A DNA stretch of 38,863 nucleotides from JBFKPQ01 sp041628225 (GTDB lineage Bacteria; Actinomycetota; Acidimicrobiia; Spongiisociales; JAENVV01): contig JBFKPQ010000005.1 in NCBI GenBank assembly GCA_041628225.1, positions 1-38,863 of the forward strand, read 5' to 3'. This document shows, one piece after another, positions 1 to 8,208 of the stretch. A program made the translations under genes and the position numbers. Under the pieces are notes generated by a model. That model had not been told where the DNA came from. It did no database searches and saw only the letters and a list, made by a program, of their open reading frames with translations. The stretch's first letter is position 1, and each line of letters opens with the position of its first letter.

Positions 1-225
1 GCCAACAACACCTGGAAACGAAGGTGGGCAGCAACCGATCATGAACGCATTCGCCTCGACGCCTTCGCCGGATCGCTGGCCGGCCGGATGGCGTGGACCG
101 CCTACCGCCAGGTGATCCCGTTGTCACAGCGGGCTCGGACAGCCGCGGCTGCCGCGCTCACGCCGGCCGGGCGCGACCGTGTGAAGCGCCTGAACCACCG
201 GCTTCGCCGGTTGATCCCATCATGA
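1..225 (+). CDS. C-terminal end of an unidentified protein (partial)
   Basis: Reading frame 1 is open from the window edge for 74 codons and stops at a TGA at 223-225. The tail is rich in arginine and alanine and ends in LNHRLRRLIPS. The stop overlaps the ATG of the aminotransferase at 222 (ATGA), so the two genes are probably co-transcribed and translationally coupled. A KRRW motif near the left edge and the aminotransferase neighbour would suit a GNAT- or FemAB-like acyltransferase of a surface-glycan cluster, but too little remains to identify a family. That suggestion is inference only. Confidence 0.5.
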   Translation, partial: ANNTWKRRWAATDHERIRLDAFAGSLAGRMAWTAYRQVIPLSQRARTAAAAALTPAGRDRVKRLNHRLRRLIPS

Positions 226-1325
226 GGCGCCGCCGACTCGGGGTTTGGCCCTCACTGCCGCCCGGCGCCTACTTGCGTCCCGCGTTCGAGACGCTTCCCT
301 ATCCGCTCGATCAGCCGAATCACCGGCGGTACGAACGAGCCCGCCACGCGCTGTGGCACGGATGCCGGGCCCTCGGGCTCGGCCCGGGCGACCAGGTGCT
401 CGTGCCCGCCTACCACCACGGTTCGGAAGTCGAAGCGCTCTTGCAGGCCGGGCTCGACGTGCGGTTCGTCGATGTCACCGAACAGATCGAACCCGACGAG
501 GCGGCTCTCGAGCGAGCGATCGGGCCGAGGACCAAAGCGCTGTACCTCATTCACGTGCTCGGGTTCCCGCAGGACACCCGGCGCTGGCGCCGGTGGTGCG
601 ACGAACGCGGCCTGCTGCTGCTCGAGGATGCCGCACAGGCGTGGCTGGCCCGCGACGGCGACACACCCCTCGGCACCGTGGGCGATCTCGCCATCTTCTG
701 CATGTACAAGACGGTCGGGATCCCGGACGGCGCCGCCCTGATTTGTGCCACACCCCCCGAACCGCCGTCCGCGACCGGCGACCGGGGCGTGTTCGAGGTG
801 CTCAAGAGACATGGAGCGTGGGCGTCGGAACGGTCGGCCCTCGGTGCTGCGGTCCTCACGCCCCTGTCGGAGTTCGTCAAGACACGGGGGGAGCGGGGCG
901 TCGACCTCGTGCATCGCGAGTTTGAACTCGGCGATCCCGACTCGCCGCCGTCGGCGGCTTCCGAATGGCTGCTGCCGCGGCTGGCCGACCCGGCGATTCC
1001 AGAGATCCGCCGCCGCCACTTCCTCATCCTGCAGGACGCGCTCCGCGAGTTCGTCCCGACGGGGTTTTCGGACATGCCGACGGGGGCGAGTCCCTTCGCG
1101 TTCCCGTTCGAGTCGGATCTGGGCGAAGCACTCGCCGACGATCTCTTCGACGAGGGGGTGAAGGCGTTGCTGCTCTGGAAAAACCCGCATCCATCGCTCG
1201 CCGTCGACGACTTCCCGGTGGCCACCCGATTGCGCCGCCGCGTGCTGGCCCTGTCGGTCCACCAGGAACTGACGACGGGCGAGGTGTACCGCATCGCCGA
1301 CATCGTGCGACACCTCATCGACTAG
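222..1325 (+). CDS. DegT/DnrJ/EryC1/StrS-family PLP aminotransferase
   Basis: A 367-residue fold-type I PLP enzyme of the family that aminates nucleotide-linked keto-sugars or related precursors in glycan and natural-product pathways. The ATG at 222 is chosen over an upstream in-frame ATG at 93 because it overlaps the preceding stop (ATGA) and the 93-221 translation looks like noise. Visible family landmarks are the N-terminal helix YERARHALWHGCRALGLG with GDQVLVPAY (about 37-64), the PLP-face segment LLLLEDAAQAW (131-141) with Asp136, and a Schiff-base lysine, Lys163, in CMYKTVG. The C-terminal half is more divergent than in typical perosamine synthetases, so the substrate cannot be called. 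The coupled upstream gene suggests a role in a surface-polymer pathway. Confidence 0.82.
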   Translation: MRRRRLGVWPSLPPGAYLRPAFETLPYPLDQPNHRRYERARHALWHGCRALGLGPGDQVLVPAYHHGSEVEALLQAGLDVRFVDVTEQIEPDEAALERAIGPRTKALYLIHVLGFPQDTRRWRRWCDERGLLLLEDAAQAWLARDGDTPLGTVGDLAIFCMYKTVGIPDGAALICATPPEPPSATGDRGVFEVLKRHGAWASERSALGAAVLTPLSEFVKTRGERGVDLVHREFELGDPDSPPSAASEWLLPRLADPAIPEIRRRHFLILQDALREFVPTGFSDMPTGASPFAFPFESDLGEALADDLFDEGVKALLLWKNPHPSLAVDDFPVATRLRRRVLALSVHQELTTGEVYRIADIVRHLID

Positions 1326-1392
1326 TCACTTCGCGACCTCGCTGGACCACCCCTCTGACCACGGAAAGTGGCGATGGTGTGAACGTCAGAAC

Positions 1393-1449
1393 GACGGTGG
1401 AGCTGAAGGGGGCCGGTCGTTGCCGACCGCCTCGTCGTGGCCCACCGTC
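1393..1449 (+). promoter_or_regulatory. Potential structured 5' leader of the surface-protein gene
   Basis: An 8-bp perfect inverted repeat (GACGGTGG 1393-1400 with CCACCGTC 1442-1449) encloses a 6-bp hairpin with a four-base loop (CGGTCG 1414-1419, TTGC, CGACCG 1424-1429). It lies 13 nt before the Shine-Dalgarno of the surface-protein gene. It matches no riboswitch I recognise. It could be a leader structure or chance pairing in GC-rich DNA. No convincing -10 hexamer was found between 1326 and 1392. Confidence 0.3.
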
Positions 1450-1472
1450 CTGAGGGGCTGTGGGAGGCTCAT

Positions 1473-3896
1473 ATGCGATGGATACCAGGGGCGCGCCAGC
1501 GCGACGCCCGGGGTCAGTTTCTCCTGTTGGCGGTGGTGGCATTGGCCGTCGTCGCCCTGGCTGTGGCACCGGTGTTGGCCGACCACAAGGAGGTGTCGCT
1601 GACCGGAAGCGATTTCGAAATCGACACGAACGCCAATCTCGTCCTCGACGACTCGTCCGGTCTCGACTGGGCCACCGTCACCGAGGAACGCAGGGGTGAC
1701 CTGCCGTCGGGGAGCGGCGACGATTCGTTCGGGCAGGGATCGAAGGAGGACACGGCGGTACCGGCCGTCGTGTCGGGCAGCATTCCGCCGAACAAGAGCG
1801 ACCTGAAGACCTTCGGCGTCTATCAGGAGGAGAACGCCTCGGGCAAGTTCCTTCACTTGTATTGGACGCGGGTGCAGGACCCGAGCGGCACGACGAACAT
1901 GGACTTCGAGTTCAACCAGTCGACGGTATTGAGCAGCAACGGGGTCACGCCCGTGCGCACGGCAGGCGACCTCTTGATCACCTACGACTTGTCCAAGGGC
2001 GGTACCGTGCCGATCCTGTCGCTGCGCGAGTGGACTGGGACGGCGTGGGGTCCACCGGAGAATCTCTCTGGCTCGGGCAACGCCACCGGCTCGATCAACA
2101 CGACCGCGATCGCGGCGGGGAACTCGGACGGTCTCGGGTCTCTGTCGGCCCGCACCTTCGGCGAGGCGAGCATCAACCTCGACGTGATCTTCGACGAGGG
2201 CCAGTGCGACTCGTTCGGATCGGCCTACCTGAAGTCGCGATCGTCGGACTCGTTCACGGCCGCGTTGAAAGACTTCATCGCTCCGATTCCGGTGAACATC
2301 TCGAACTGCGGGTCCGTGCAGATCGAGAAGGTCGATGACCTGGGCGACCCGCTGGCGGAAGCGACCTTCGTGCTGTACATCGACAACGGTGACGCTGTGT
2401 TCGACGCCGGCGACGTGGTGGCCACGGATCCCGATGGTGCCACGCTCACCTGCACGACGGACGCGACGGGGTTCTGCTCGATCGCCAACGTCCTGTTCGG
2501 TGACTACTGGGTCGACGAGACGGTCGTCCCGGCCAACCACGACAAACCAACCGGCCTGCCGGCGCAGTTCGCGGTGGCTGGAACAACCCTGGTCGAGCTC
2601 GGACCGTATACGAACGACCGGCAGCGCGGCTCGATCCTCGTCGAGAAGGTGGTGGCCGCCACGACGACCCGTCTCGACGGAGCGTCGTTCGCGCTCGACG
2701 CCGACGGCAATCCGGACACGACGGGCGACCAGACGGCCATCCCAGCCGTGTCCGGCGAGACCGGGGTGTTCTGCATCGACGGACTCCTGTACGGCGACTA
2801 CACGGTCGTCGAGACGCAGGCTCCGAGCGGCTACCTGGCCGACACGGAGACCCAGGCGTTCACGGTCGACAGCAAGAGCGACTGCTCGAATCGCAGCACC
2901 ACGCCAGATCTCACGTTCGAGAACACGGCCCAGCCGCAGATCGTGACTTCGGCGCAGACGCCGGTGACGGTGGGTGCGGACATTTGGGACACGGCGACGC
3001 TGTCGGGCGGGTTCAACCCGACGGGGACGATCACGTTCACGTTGTACGAGAACGACCAGTGCTCGGGCACGGCGGTGTTCTCGGATACGGTGACCGTCGA
3101 CGCGGGCAACAGCGCTTACGACTCCGGCAAGTACACGACGAATGCTGCCGGGACCTACTACTGGATCGCCGCCTACTCGGGCGATGCCTCCAACGCGGCC
3201 GTCTCCGGATCCTGCAAGGACGCCGGCGAGACGTCGGTGGTCGACAAAGAGGATCCGACGATCGTGACTGTGGCGGTTACGCCGGTGACGGTGGGTGCCG
3301 ACATTTGGGATACGGCGACGTTGTCGGGCGGGTTCGCGCCGACGGGGACGATCACGTTCACGTTGTATAGCGACAGCGATTGCACGACGGCAGTGGCCGG
3401 GTACTCCTCGTCGGTGCCGGTGAACGGGAACGGCGACTATGACTCGGCGAAGTACACGACGGCTGCGGCTGGCTCGTACTACTGGATCGCCTCGTATTCG
3501 GGTGACACCAACAACGATCCCGTCTCGGGGTCGTGTGGCGATGCCGGCGAGACGTCGGTGGTGAATCCGGCCGTCCCGAGTCTCGACACCACGCCGAAGC
3601 TGCTGCCGAATGACGACGCCACGCTGTCAGGGCTTTTCGGTACGCCGAGTGGCACGATCACGTTCGAGCTGCACGCCACGGCTGACTGCTCGGGTGAGTT
3701 TATCTACAGCGAAACGCAGAACGTGAACGGCAACGGTACGTACTCGACCACCAATACGACGGTCTTCATCACGGAAGACGGAACGTACTCGTGGCTCGTG
3801 ACCTATTCAGGTGATGCCAACAACACATCGGCGCTTTCTGCGTGTGATGCGGAGCAGCAGGTGATCGACTTCACCCCGTTGTTCGAAATCAACTGA
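1473..3896 (+). CDS. Large secreted surface protein with two SpaA/Cna-B-like and three Ig-like domains
   Basis: An 807-residue exported protein. The ATG at 1473 is preceded by GGAGG (1463-1467), so an in-frame start at 1437 is rejected. Order of parts: signal peptide or anchor (about 1-38, FLLLAVVALAVVALAVAPVLA), an all-beta N-terminal module (about 40-280), two prealbumin-like SpaA/Cna-B domains (about 283-382 and 388-487), then three Ig-like repeats (about 493-597, 600-704, 708-802). The Cna-B domains keep the residues that form Lys-Asn isopeptide bonds with a helping Glu: Lys286/Glu349/Asn381 and Lys392/Glu447/Asn484. Each of the first two Ig repeats has two cysteines that could pair. There is no LPXTG signal and no C-terminal membrane anchor, so it is either shed, held non-covalently or tethered by an uncleaved N-terminus. 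A role as adhesin or cell-surface stalk is inferred from domains only. Confidence 0.8.
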   Translation: MRWIPGARQRDARGQFLLLAVVALAVVALAVAPVLADHKEVSLTGSDFEIDTNANLVLDDSSGLDWATVTEERRGDLPSGSGDDSFGQGSKEDTAVPAVVSGSIPPNKSDLKTFGVYQEENASGKFLHLYWTRVQDPSGTTNMDFEFNQSTVLSSNGVTPVRTAGDLLITYDLSKGGTVPILSLREWTGTAWGPPENLSGSGNATGSINTTAIAAGNSDGLGSLSARTFGEASINLDVIFDEGQCDSFGSAYLKSRSSDSFTAALKDFIAPIPVNISNCGSVQIEKVDDLGDPLAEATFVLYIDNGDAVFDAGDVVATDPDGATLTCTTDATGFCSIANVLFGDYWVDETVVPANHDKPTGLPAQFAVAGTTLVELGPYTNDRQRGSILVEKVVAATTTRLDGASFALDADGNPDTTGDQTAIPAVSGETGVFCIDGLLYGDYTVVETQAPSGYLADTETQAFTVDSKSDCSNRSTTPDLTFENTAQPQIVTSAQTPVTVGADIWDTATLSGGFNPTGTITFTLYENDQCSGTAVFSDTVTVDAGNSAYDSGKYTTNAAGTYYWIAAYSGDASNAAVSGSCKDAGETSVVDKEDPTIVTVAVTPVTVGADIWDTATLSGGFAPTGTITFTLYSDSDCTTAVAGYSSSVPVNGNGDYDSAKYTTAAAGSYYWIASYSGDTNNDPVSGSCGDAGETSVVNPAVPSLDTTPKLLPNDDATLSGLFGTPSGTITFELHATADCSGEFIYSETQNVNGNGTYSTTNTTVFITEDGTYSWLVTYSGDANNTSALSACDAEQQVIDFTPLFEIN
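2943..3869 (+). repeat. Three tandem Ig-like domain-coding repeats, period 321 bp between copies 1 and 2
   Basis: Copy 2 begins 321 bp (107 codons) after copy 1: the same segment starts at 2961 and at 3282. Over 86 bases (2961-3046 against 3282-3367) the two copies differ at only six positions, while the rest of each unit is clearly more diverged. A third, much more diverged copy follows from about 3577. All three share the protein pattern DDATLSG or DTATLSG, then GTITF, then YSGDANN or YSGDTNN. Confidence 0.85.
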
Positions 3897-3913
3897 GTTC
3901 ACCGAGGCGAGAT

Positions 3914-3945
3914 GTGGAGCGCCCAAACCCCCTAGGGCGCTCCAC
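3914..3945. terminator. Bidirectional hairpin terminator between convergent genes
   Basis: A perfect 11-bp stem (GTGGAGCGCCC at 3914-3924, GGGCGCTCCAC at 3935-3945) closes a 10-nt loop. It sits between the stop of the surface-protein gene (3896) and the stop of the reverse-strand small secreted protein (3953). Neither side has a long U tract, as is common in high-GC actinobacteria, but the placement between two stop codons supports a shared terminator. Confidence 0.75.
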
Positions 3946-3952
3946 GCTCGCG

Positions 3953-4312
3953 TCATGCCGAACAGGAGGCGAAGACGGTGTACTTCGAGCCGTTCTTGCC
4001 CCAGGTTCGACTGACGAACTCGTAGGTCGTCGGACCGGTGCGGTCGGGGACGGGCACGTTCCACCAGGAACTCGTGCCGAGCACCCAGCCGGTCGTCCCG
4101 GACGCGTCGGTGAGCATGAAGTTGATGACCTGATCGTCGGGCAAGCCGACCGCGCGTACCGTGGCGCCGTCGACGGTGCAGGCGGCTTCGCCGATGAGTC
4201 GTTTGCCCTTGCCGCGGCCGCCGGCGTCGACCGGTGCGACCATGAGCACGAGCAGGGCGACGGCGACGGCGACGGCACCGAACGATCTGAGGCGGGTGGT
4301 GTGAGTGAGCAT
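3953..4312 (-). CDS. Small secreted protein of unknown function
   Basis: A 119-residue protein not recognised as any family. The ATG at 4312 is preceded by a good Shine-Dalgarno (GGAGGA four bases upstream), so a longer in-frame start at 4336 is not needed. Residues 1-30 form a signal peptide: charged start, hydrophobic stretch AVAVAVALLVLMVAPVDA, and predicted signal peptidase cleavage after Ala30. The mature chain begins with a basic GGRGKGKR segment. Its two cysteines (Cys45 and Cys117) near the ends of the mature domain could form a disulfide. The body is rich in Gly, Thr, Val and Trp and looks beta-stranded. It converges on the surface-protein gene. Confidence 0.7.
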   Translation of the reverse strand: MLTHTTRLRSFGAVAVAVALLVLMVAPVDAGGRGKGKRLIGEAACTVDGATVRAVGLPDDQVINFMLTDASGTTGWVLGTSSWWNVPVPDRTGPTTYEFVSRTWGKNGSKYTVFASCSA

Positions 4313-4390
4313 GGGTTCCTCCGTAGACGCGGGCACGTCTGCTCCCAGCTCGACCCATCGGGTATCGGCAGATGGTGCCGGTCCTTGAGG

Positions 4391-5011
4391 TCAGTCGAAG
4401 AGGGGATCCTGCCGCGCCTCGGCGGGATTGGGGTCCTCGACGGGCTCTCCGGCGGCCGGCTCATCGAGGGTGCGGCGGGCGAGCGCCAGGTCGGCGCGCA
4501 TGGCGTCGGTGACGCTCGAACCGCCGCGCAACGCCGCGGCCGGATGGAAGGTCGGAACGACGTGGATGCCGCGCCACCAGCGGTACACCTGGCCGCGCAT
4601 CTTCGTGATCCCCACCGTGGTGCGGAGCAACAGCTTCGTGGCGAAGTTTCCCAGCGTCATCACGACCTCCGGCCCGACCAGCTCGAGCTGGCGCAACAGA
4701 TACCCCTTGCAGGCCTCGATCTCGTCAGGTTGCGGATCACGGTTCCCCGGTGGCCGGCACTTCAACACATTGGCGATGTACACGTCCTCTCGAGCAAGGC
4801 CGATCTCGCCCACCAGTTGTTCGAGGAGTTGGCCCGCCCGTCCCACGAACGGCAGCCCCTCCCGGTCCTCGTTGGCGCCGGGAGCTTCGCCCACGAACAT
4901 CAGCCGTGCGGCCGCCGAACCCGACCCGAACACGACGGTCGTCCGCGTATCGGCGAGCCGGCAGGCGGTGCAGGTGGCGGCCTCGCCGGCAACGATCGAG
5001 AGTGGGGTCAC
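4391..5011 (-). CDS. Family 4 uracil-DNA glycosylase (iron-sulfur type)
   Basis: A 206-residue DNA repair enzyme that removes uracil from DNA and starts base excision repair. The GTG at 5011 is chosen because the family begins close to the first cysteines and a -10 box lies just upstream; the longer reading from 5098 adds an unlikely arginine-rich tail. The four [4Fe-4S] ligands of the family are present: Cys14, Cys17, Cys85 and Cys101. Motif A is GEAPGANEDREGLPFVG (41-57), with the glutamate pattern of family 4, and motif B is HPAAA (156-160). The Asp/Pro-rich C-terminal tail is not conserved. It is a single gene on the reverse strand. Confidence 0.92.
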   Translation of the reverse strand: MTPLSIVAGEAATCTACRLADTRTTVVFGSGSAAARLMFVGEAPGANEDREGLPFVGRAGQLLEQLVGEIGLAREDVYIANVLKCRPPGNRDPQPDEIEACKGYLLRQLELVGPEVVMTLGNFATKLLLRTTVGITKMRGQVYRWWRGIHVVPTFHPAAALRGGSSVTDAMRADLALARRTLDEPAAGEPVEDPNPAEARQDPLFD

Positions 5012-5019
5012 GACGCCCG

Positions 5020-5025
5020 ATCGTA
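5020..5025 (-). promoter_or_regulatory. -10 element of the uracil-DNA glycosylase gene, leaderless type
   Basis: On the reverse strand TACGAT lies 8 nt before the GTG at 5011 and there is no Shine-Dalgarno. A start about 7 nt downstream of the -10 would put the first base of the mRNA at or next to the start codon. Confidence 0.5.
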
Positions 5026-5110
5026 GCGGGGGATCACGCCAACACGCCGGGCGCTCTCGCTCCCGAATGGAAACGAGCCGCCGATGTCGTGCCCTCATCG
5101 CGGAGGCGCG

Positions 5111-6889
5111 TCAAGCGAGGTGATGTGCCTCGCCGGTCTGCACCTTCCACAGCGCGTTGTAGAGCGCATCGCGTTCGACGAGCTCCTCGTGCGTTCCCGA
5201 TTCCACGAGGCGACCGTCGGCCAAGACGTGGATGGCGTCGGCGTAGCGGATGGTCGACAGCCGGTGGGCAATGACGAGCGTCGTGCGGTCGATGATCAGC
5301 CGGTCGAGGGATCGCTGGATGGCTGCCTCGGTTTCGTTGTCGACGGACGAGGTGGCTTCGTCGAGGACCAGGATCGGAGGGTCCTTCAACACGGCGCGGG
5401 CGATCGAGATGCGTTGGCGCTGGCCACCGGAAAGCTTCTGTCCGCGCTCGCCGACGATCGTGTCGTATCCGTTCGGTAGGTCGTGCGTGATGAAGTCGTG
5501 CGCCTCGGCGATCGCGGCCGCTGCCTCGATCTCTTCCTGGGAGGCGCCCGGTCGGCCGTAGACGATGTTCTCACGAACGGTTCCGTGGAACAGGAAGACG
5601 TCCTGGCTGACGAGTCCGATCTGGCTTCGCAGCGCCGAGAGATCGAGTTCGGCCAATTCGTGACCGTCGATCGTGATCGTTCCGTCGGTCGGTTCATAAA
5701 ACCGCAACAGCAGTTTCACGAGGGTGGACTTTCCCGACCCGGTGGGTCCGACGATGGCGGTGGTGGAGCCGGCCGGAATGGTCAACGACAGCGTGTCCAG
5801 CACCGGCGATTCCGGATCGTACGCGAACGAGACCGCATCGAAGGTGATGTCGCCCACCAGTGCGTCCGGTGCCATGGGGCCGGACACGATCTGGGGTCTG
5901 GTATCGAGCAGATCGAGGACGCGTTTGGTCGACGCCATGGCGCGTTGATAGAGATCGAACGTCTCGCCGAGGCGGGTGAGTGGCCACAGCAGACGTTGCG
6001 TCAGGAAGACCATCACGGAGTACGCGCCGACCGCCAGCGTGCCATCCAGCGCGAGGAACCCGCCGTAGATGAGCGTCGCGGTGAACCCTGCCAGGATCAC
6101 GATGCGGATGAGCGGAGCGAACGCCGAACTCAGTCGGATGGCGCCTCGGTTGACCTGCCGGTAGGCGTCGCTGGCCTCCGAGACCCGCTCGACTTCCCGA
6201 GGTTCGGCGGTGAACGACTTGATGGTGGCCATGCCGCCCAGATTGTTGGCGAGCACCGCGTTCACCATCGCCGCCTCGTCGCGGACGGCCGTGTAGCGGG
6301 GCTCCAGCAGTCGCTGGAACTTCACAGAACCCCAGATGATGAGCGGAATGGGCAGGAACGACATCCAGGCCACCTCGGGAGCCAAGGCAAAGAACATGAT
6401 GCCGATGCCGATGACGGTGGTCAGCACCTGCAGGATGTCGTTGGCGCCGTGGTCGAGGAACCGCTCGAGTTGGTTGACGTCGTCGTTGAGGGCGGCCATG
6501 ACGTCGCCCGTGGCCCGATCCTCGAACCAGCGGAGGTCGAGGTCCTGAACGTTGGTGTAGGCGTCGATCCGCAACTCGTGTTCGATGGTCTGTGCGAGAT
6601 TGCGCCACCACACCCGCCACAGGTACTCGAAGAGCGACTCTGCCACCCAGATCACGAACGTGAGGACGGCGAGCAGCAGCAGTTGGTCTCGAGCATCGAC
6701 TACCCAGCGAGCCAGGAAAGAGTCCTCGCGTTGCACGACGATGTCGACGGCCAAGCCGATGAGAATCGGAGGCGCCAGGTCGAAGATCTTGTTCAGGACC
6801 GAAAAGCTCGATGCCACCGCCACGGCGCGCCGGTGCGACCTGGCATAGGCCCACAGTCGGGCGAGCGGTCTGGTCGGGACGTGGTCCAT
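5111..6889 (-). CDS. ABC exporter half-transporter (fused membrane and ATPase domains)
   Basis: A 592-residue type IV ABC exporter, which works as a dimer in the cytoplasmic membrane and uses ATP to expel lipids, peptides or drugs. The N-terminal part (about 20-325) has six membrane segments. The nucleotide-binding domain (about 345-585) has Walker A GPTGSGKS (381-388), Q-loop SQD around Gln429, signature LSGGQ (486-490), Walker B ILVLDE (506-511) and switch His542, all intact. Such half-transporters are usually homodimers unless a second half lies beside them; none does here, so a homodimer is inferred. It diverges from the MFS gene with 74 bp between start codons. The substrate cannot be inferred. 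Confidence 0.92.
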   Translation of the reverse strand: MDHVPTRPLARLWAYARSHRRAVAVASSFSVLNKIFDLAPPILIGLAVDIVVQREDSFLARWVVDARDQLLLLAVLTFVIWVAESLFEYLWRVWWRNLAQTIEHELRIDAYTNVQDLDLRWFEDRATGDVMAALNDDVNQLERFLDHGANDILQVLTTVIGIGIMFFALAPEVAWMSFLPIPLIIWGSVKFQRLLEPRYTAVRDEAAMVNAVLANNLGGMATIKSFTAEPREVERVSEASDAYRQVNRGAIRLSSAFAPLIRIVILAGFTATLIYGGFLALDGTLAVGAYSVMVFLTQRLLWPLTRLGETFDLYQRAMASTKRVLDLLDTRPQIVSGPMAPDALVGDITFDAVSFAYDPESPVLDTLSLTIPAGSTTAIVGPTGSGKSTLVKLLLRFYEPTDGTITIDGHELAELDLSALRSQIGLVSQDVFLFHGTVRENIVYGRPGASQEEIEAAAAIAEAHDFITHDLPNGYDTIVGERGQKLSGGQRQRISIARAVLKDPPILVLDEATSSVDNETEAAIQRSLDRLIIDRTTLVIAHRLSTIRYADAIHVLADGRLVESGTHEELVERDALYNALWKVQTGEAHHLA

Positions 6890-6897
6890 GACCGGTC

Positions 6898-6903
6898 AGG
6901 CTA
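6898..6903 (-). promoter_or_regulatory. -10 element of the ABC exporter gene, leaderless type
   Basis: TAGCCT on the reverse strand is followed by 8 nt and then the ATG at 6889, with no Shine-Dalgarno between. Confidence 0.5.
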
Positions 6904-6963
6904 CCGCTTCCGCGCCCGTTGAATTCCATCCGACCGATCGAATCGATCTGCGAGACTCGCCGG

Positions 6964-8208
6964 ATGCAACGGAGCATCCGACTGGTGGTCGCGGCGCGTC
7001 TCGTCTCACGCGTCGGCGGTGAGGCGGCCTTCTTCGTGGGGTTGTGGGGCAAGGCCGCCTACGAACTCGATGCCACGACGTGGCAGATGACGGGCCTCAT
7101 GGCTGCCCTGGCGGTCGCTTCCCTCGTCGGCTCCGCCATCGCAGGCGTGTTCGTCGACCGGTTCGACCCGCGGCGCGTCCTCATCGGCGCCGAGGTGTTG
7201 TTCGTGCCGGCGACGCTCGCCCTCATCACAGCCGACTCGATGGCTCAGCTCATTCCTCTGGCGGCGCTGTTCGGCGTGGTGTCCGCTCCGACCTTCACCG
7301 CCATCTCCTCGTTCGCCCCCTATCTGACCGACGACGAGCAGCGCCTCGCCTCGATCAACTCTGCCATCGAGTCGGCCGGCATGGCTGCGGTGTTCCTCGG
7401 GCCGGCAGCCGGGGCGCTGGTCGTCGGTTGGTGGTCCGTCGATGCCGTCTTCGTGCTCGACGCCGTGACGTCGGTGATCGCCGTCATCCTCGTGCTCACC
7501 GTGGTCATGCGCGACGTCGAAAGGACCGAGTCGACCTCCTTCGTGGCCGAAGCCCGGGCGGGTCTCGCCTTCACGTACGGCCACCCGGCGCTCCGCTATT
7601 TCGTCCTGGGGACGACAGCCATCTGGCTGGTCTTCGGAGCGTTCTCCGTACTCGAACCGTTCTTCTTCCGGGATGTGCTCGGAGCGTCGCTCGAGACGCT
7701 CGGGTGGGTGGCGTCACTGTTCGGCGTCGGGCTGTTCGCCGGATCGTACGTGCTGCCGCGCCTGCCCGCGACCCTGGTCTCGGCGCGCGGCATGGCCGCG
7801 GTGCTGGCTGTCAACGGTCTCGGCGCGTTCCTGTATGCGGCCACCGACTCGATCGTGATCGTCGCCATCGGCGGCATCGTGTGGGGGTTCCTCATCGGCC
7901 TGTTCGCTCCGATCGTTCGCACACTGCTGCACCTGCACTCGCCCGATCCGCTCATCGGGCGCATCTCGAGCATCAACCAGATGCACGCCGAGGTGGCCCA
8001 TTTGCTCCCGTTGCTGGCGGTACCCGTTCTCGTCGCCACGTTCGATGTCCGACCGGTGATGCTCGCCACCGGGTGGTTCCTGGTCGTTGCGGGGCTCGTG
8101 TTCTTTCGAGCGGGAGCGAACGTCGACCGGGCGTTCCCGACGCACGTCGAGGTCGGAGATCTCGAACGCATCCATCCGTCCGACGAACCGATCTCTCCGA
8201 ATCCCTAA
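6964..8208 (+). CDS. MFS transporter
   Basis: A 414-residue major facilitator superfamily protein of the DHA-like efflux type with about twelve predicted membrane segments. The first segment is followed by AAFFVGLWGKAAYELDATTW. The loop between helices 2 and 3 contains the MFS signature-like DRFDPRRVL (motif A, GxxxDRxxxRR class). ATG 6964 is chosen because the preceding TTG at 6921 region adds an extra charged tail before the first helix; no strong Shine-Dalgarno supports either. The gene ends tail to tail with the VOC gene, their stop codons overlapping (TAA 8206-8208 and reverse TAG 8205-8207). The substrate is unknown; drug or metabolite efflux is a guess from family. Confidence 0.85.
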   Translation: MQRSIRLVVAARLVSRVGGEAAFFVGLWGKAAYELDATTWQMTGLMAALAVASLVGSAIAGVFVDRFDPRRVLIGAEVLFVPATLALITADSMAQLIPLAALFGVVSAPTFTAISSFAPYLTDDEQRLASINSAIESAGMAAVFLGPAAGALVVGWWSVDAVFVLDAVTSVIAVILVLTVVMRDVERTESTSFVAEARAGLAFTYGHPALRYFVLGTTAIWLVFGAFSVLEPFFFRDVLGASLETLGWVASLFGVGLFAGSYVLPRLPATLVSARGMAAVLAVNGLGAFLYAATDSIVIVAIGGIVWGFLIGLFAPIVRTLLHLHSPDPLIGRISSINQMHAEVAHLLPLLAVPVLVATFDVRPVMLATGWFLVVAGLVFFRAGANVDRAFPTHVEVGDLERIHPSDEPISPNP

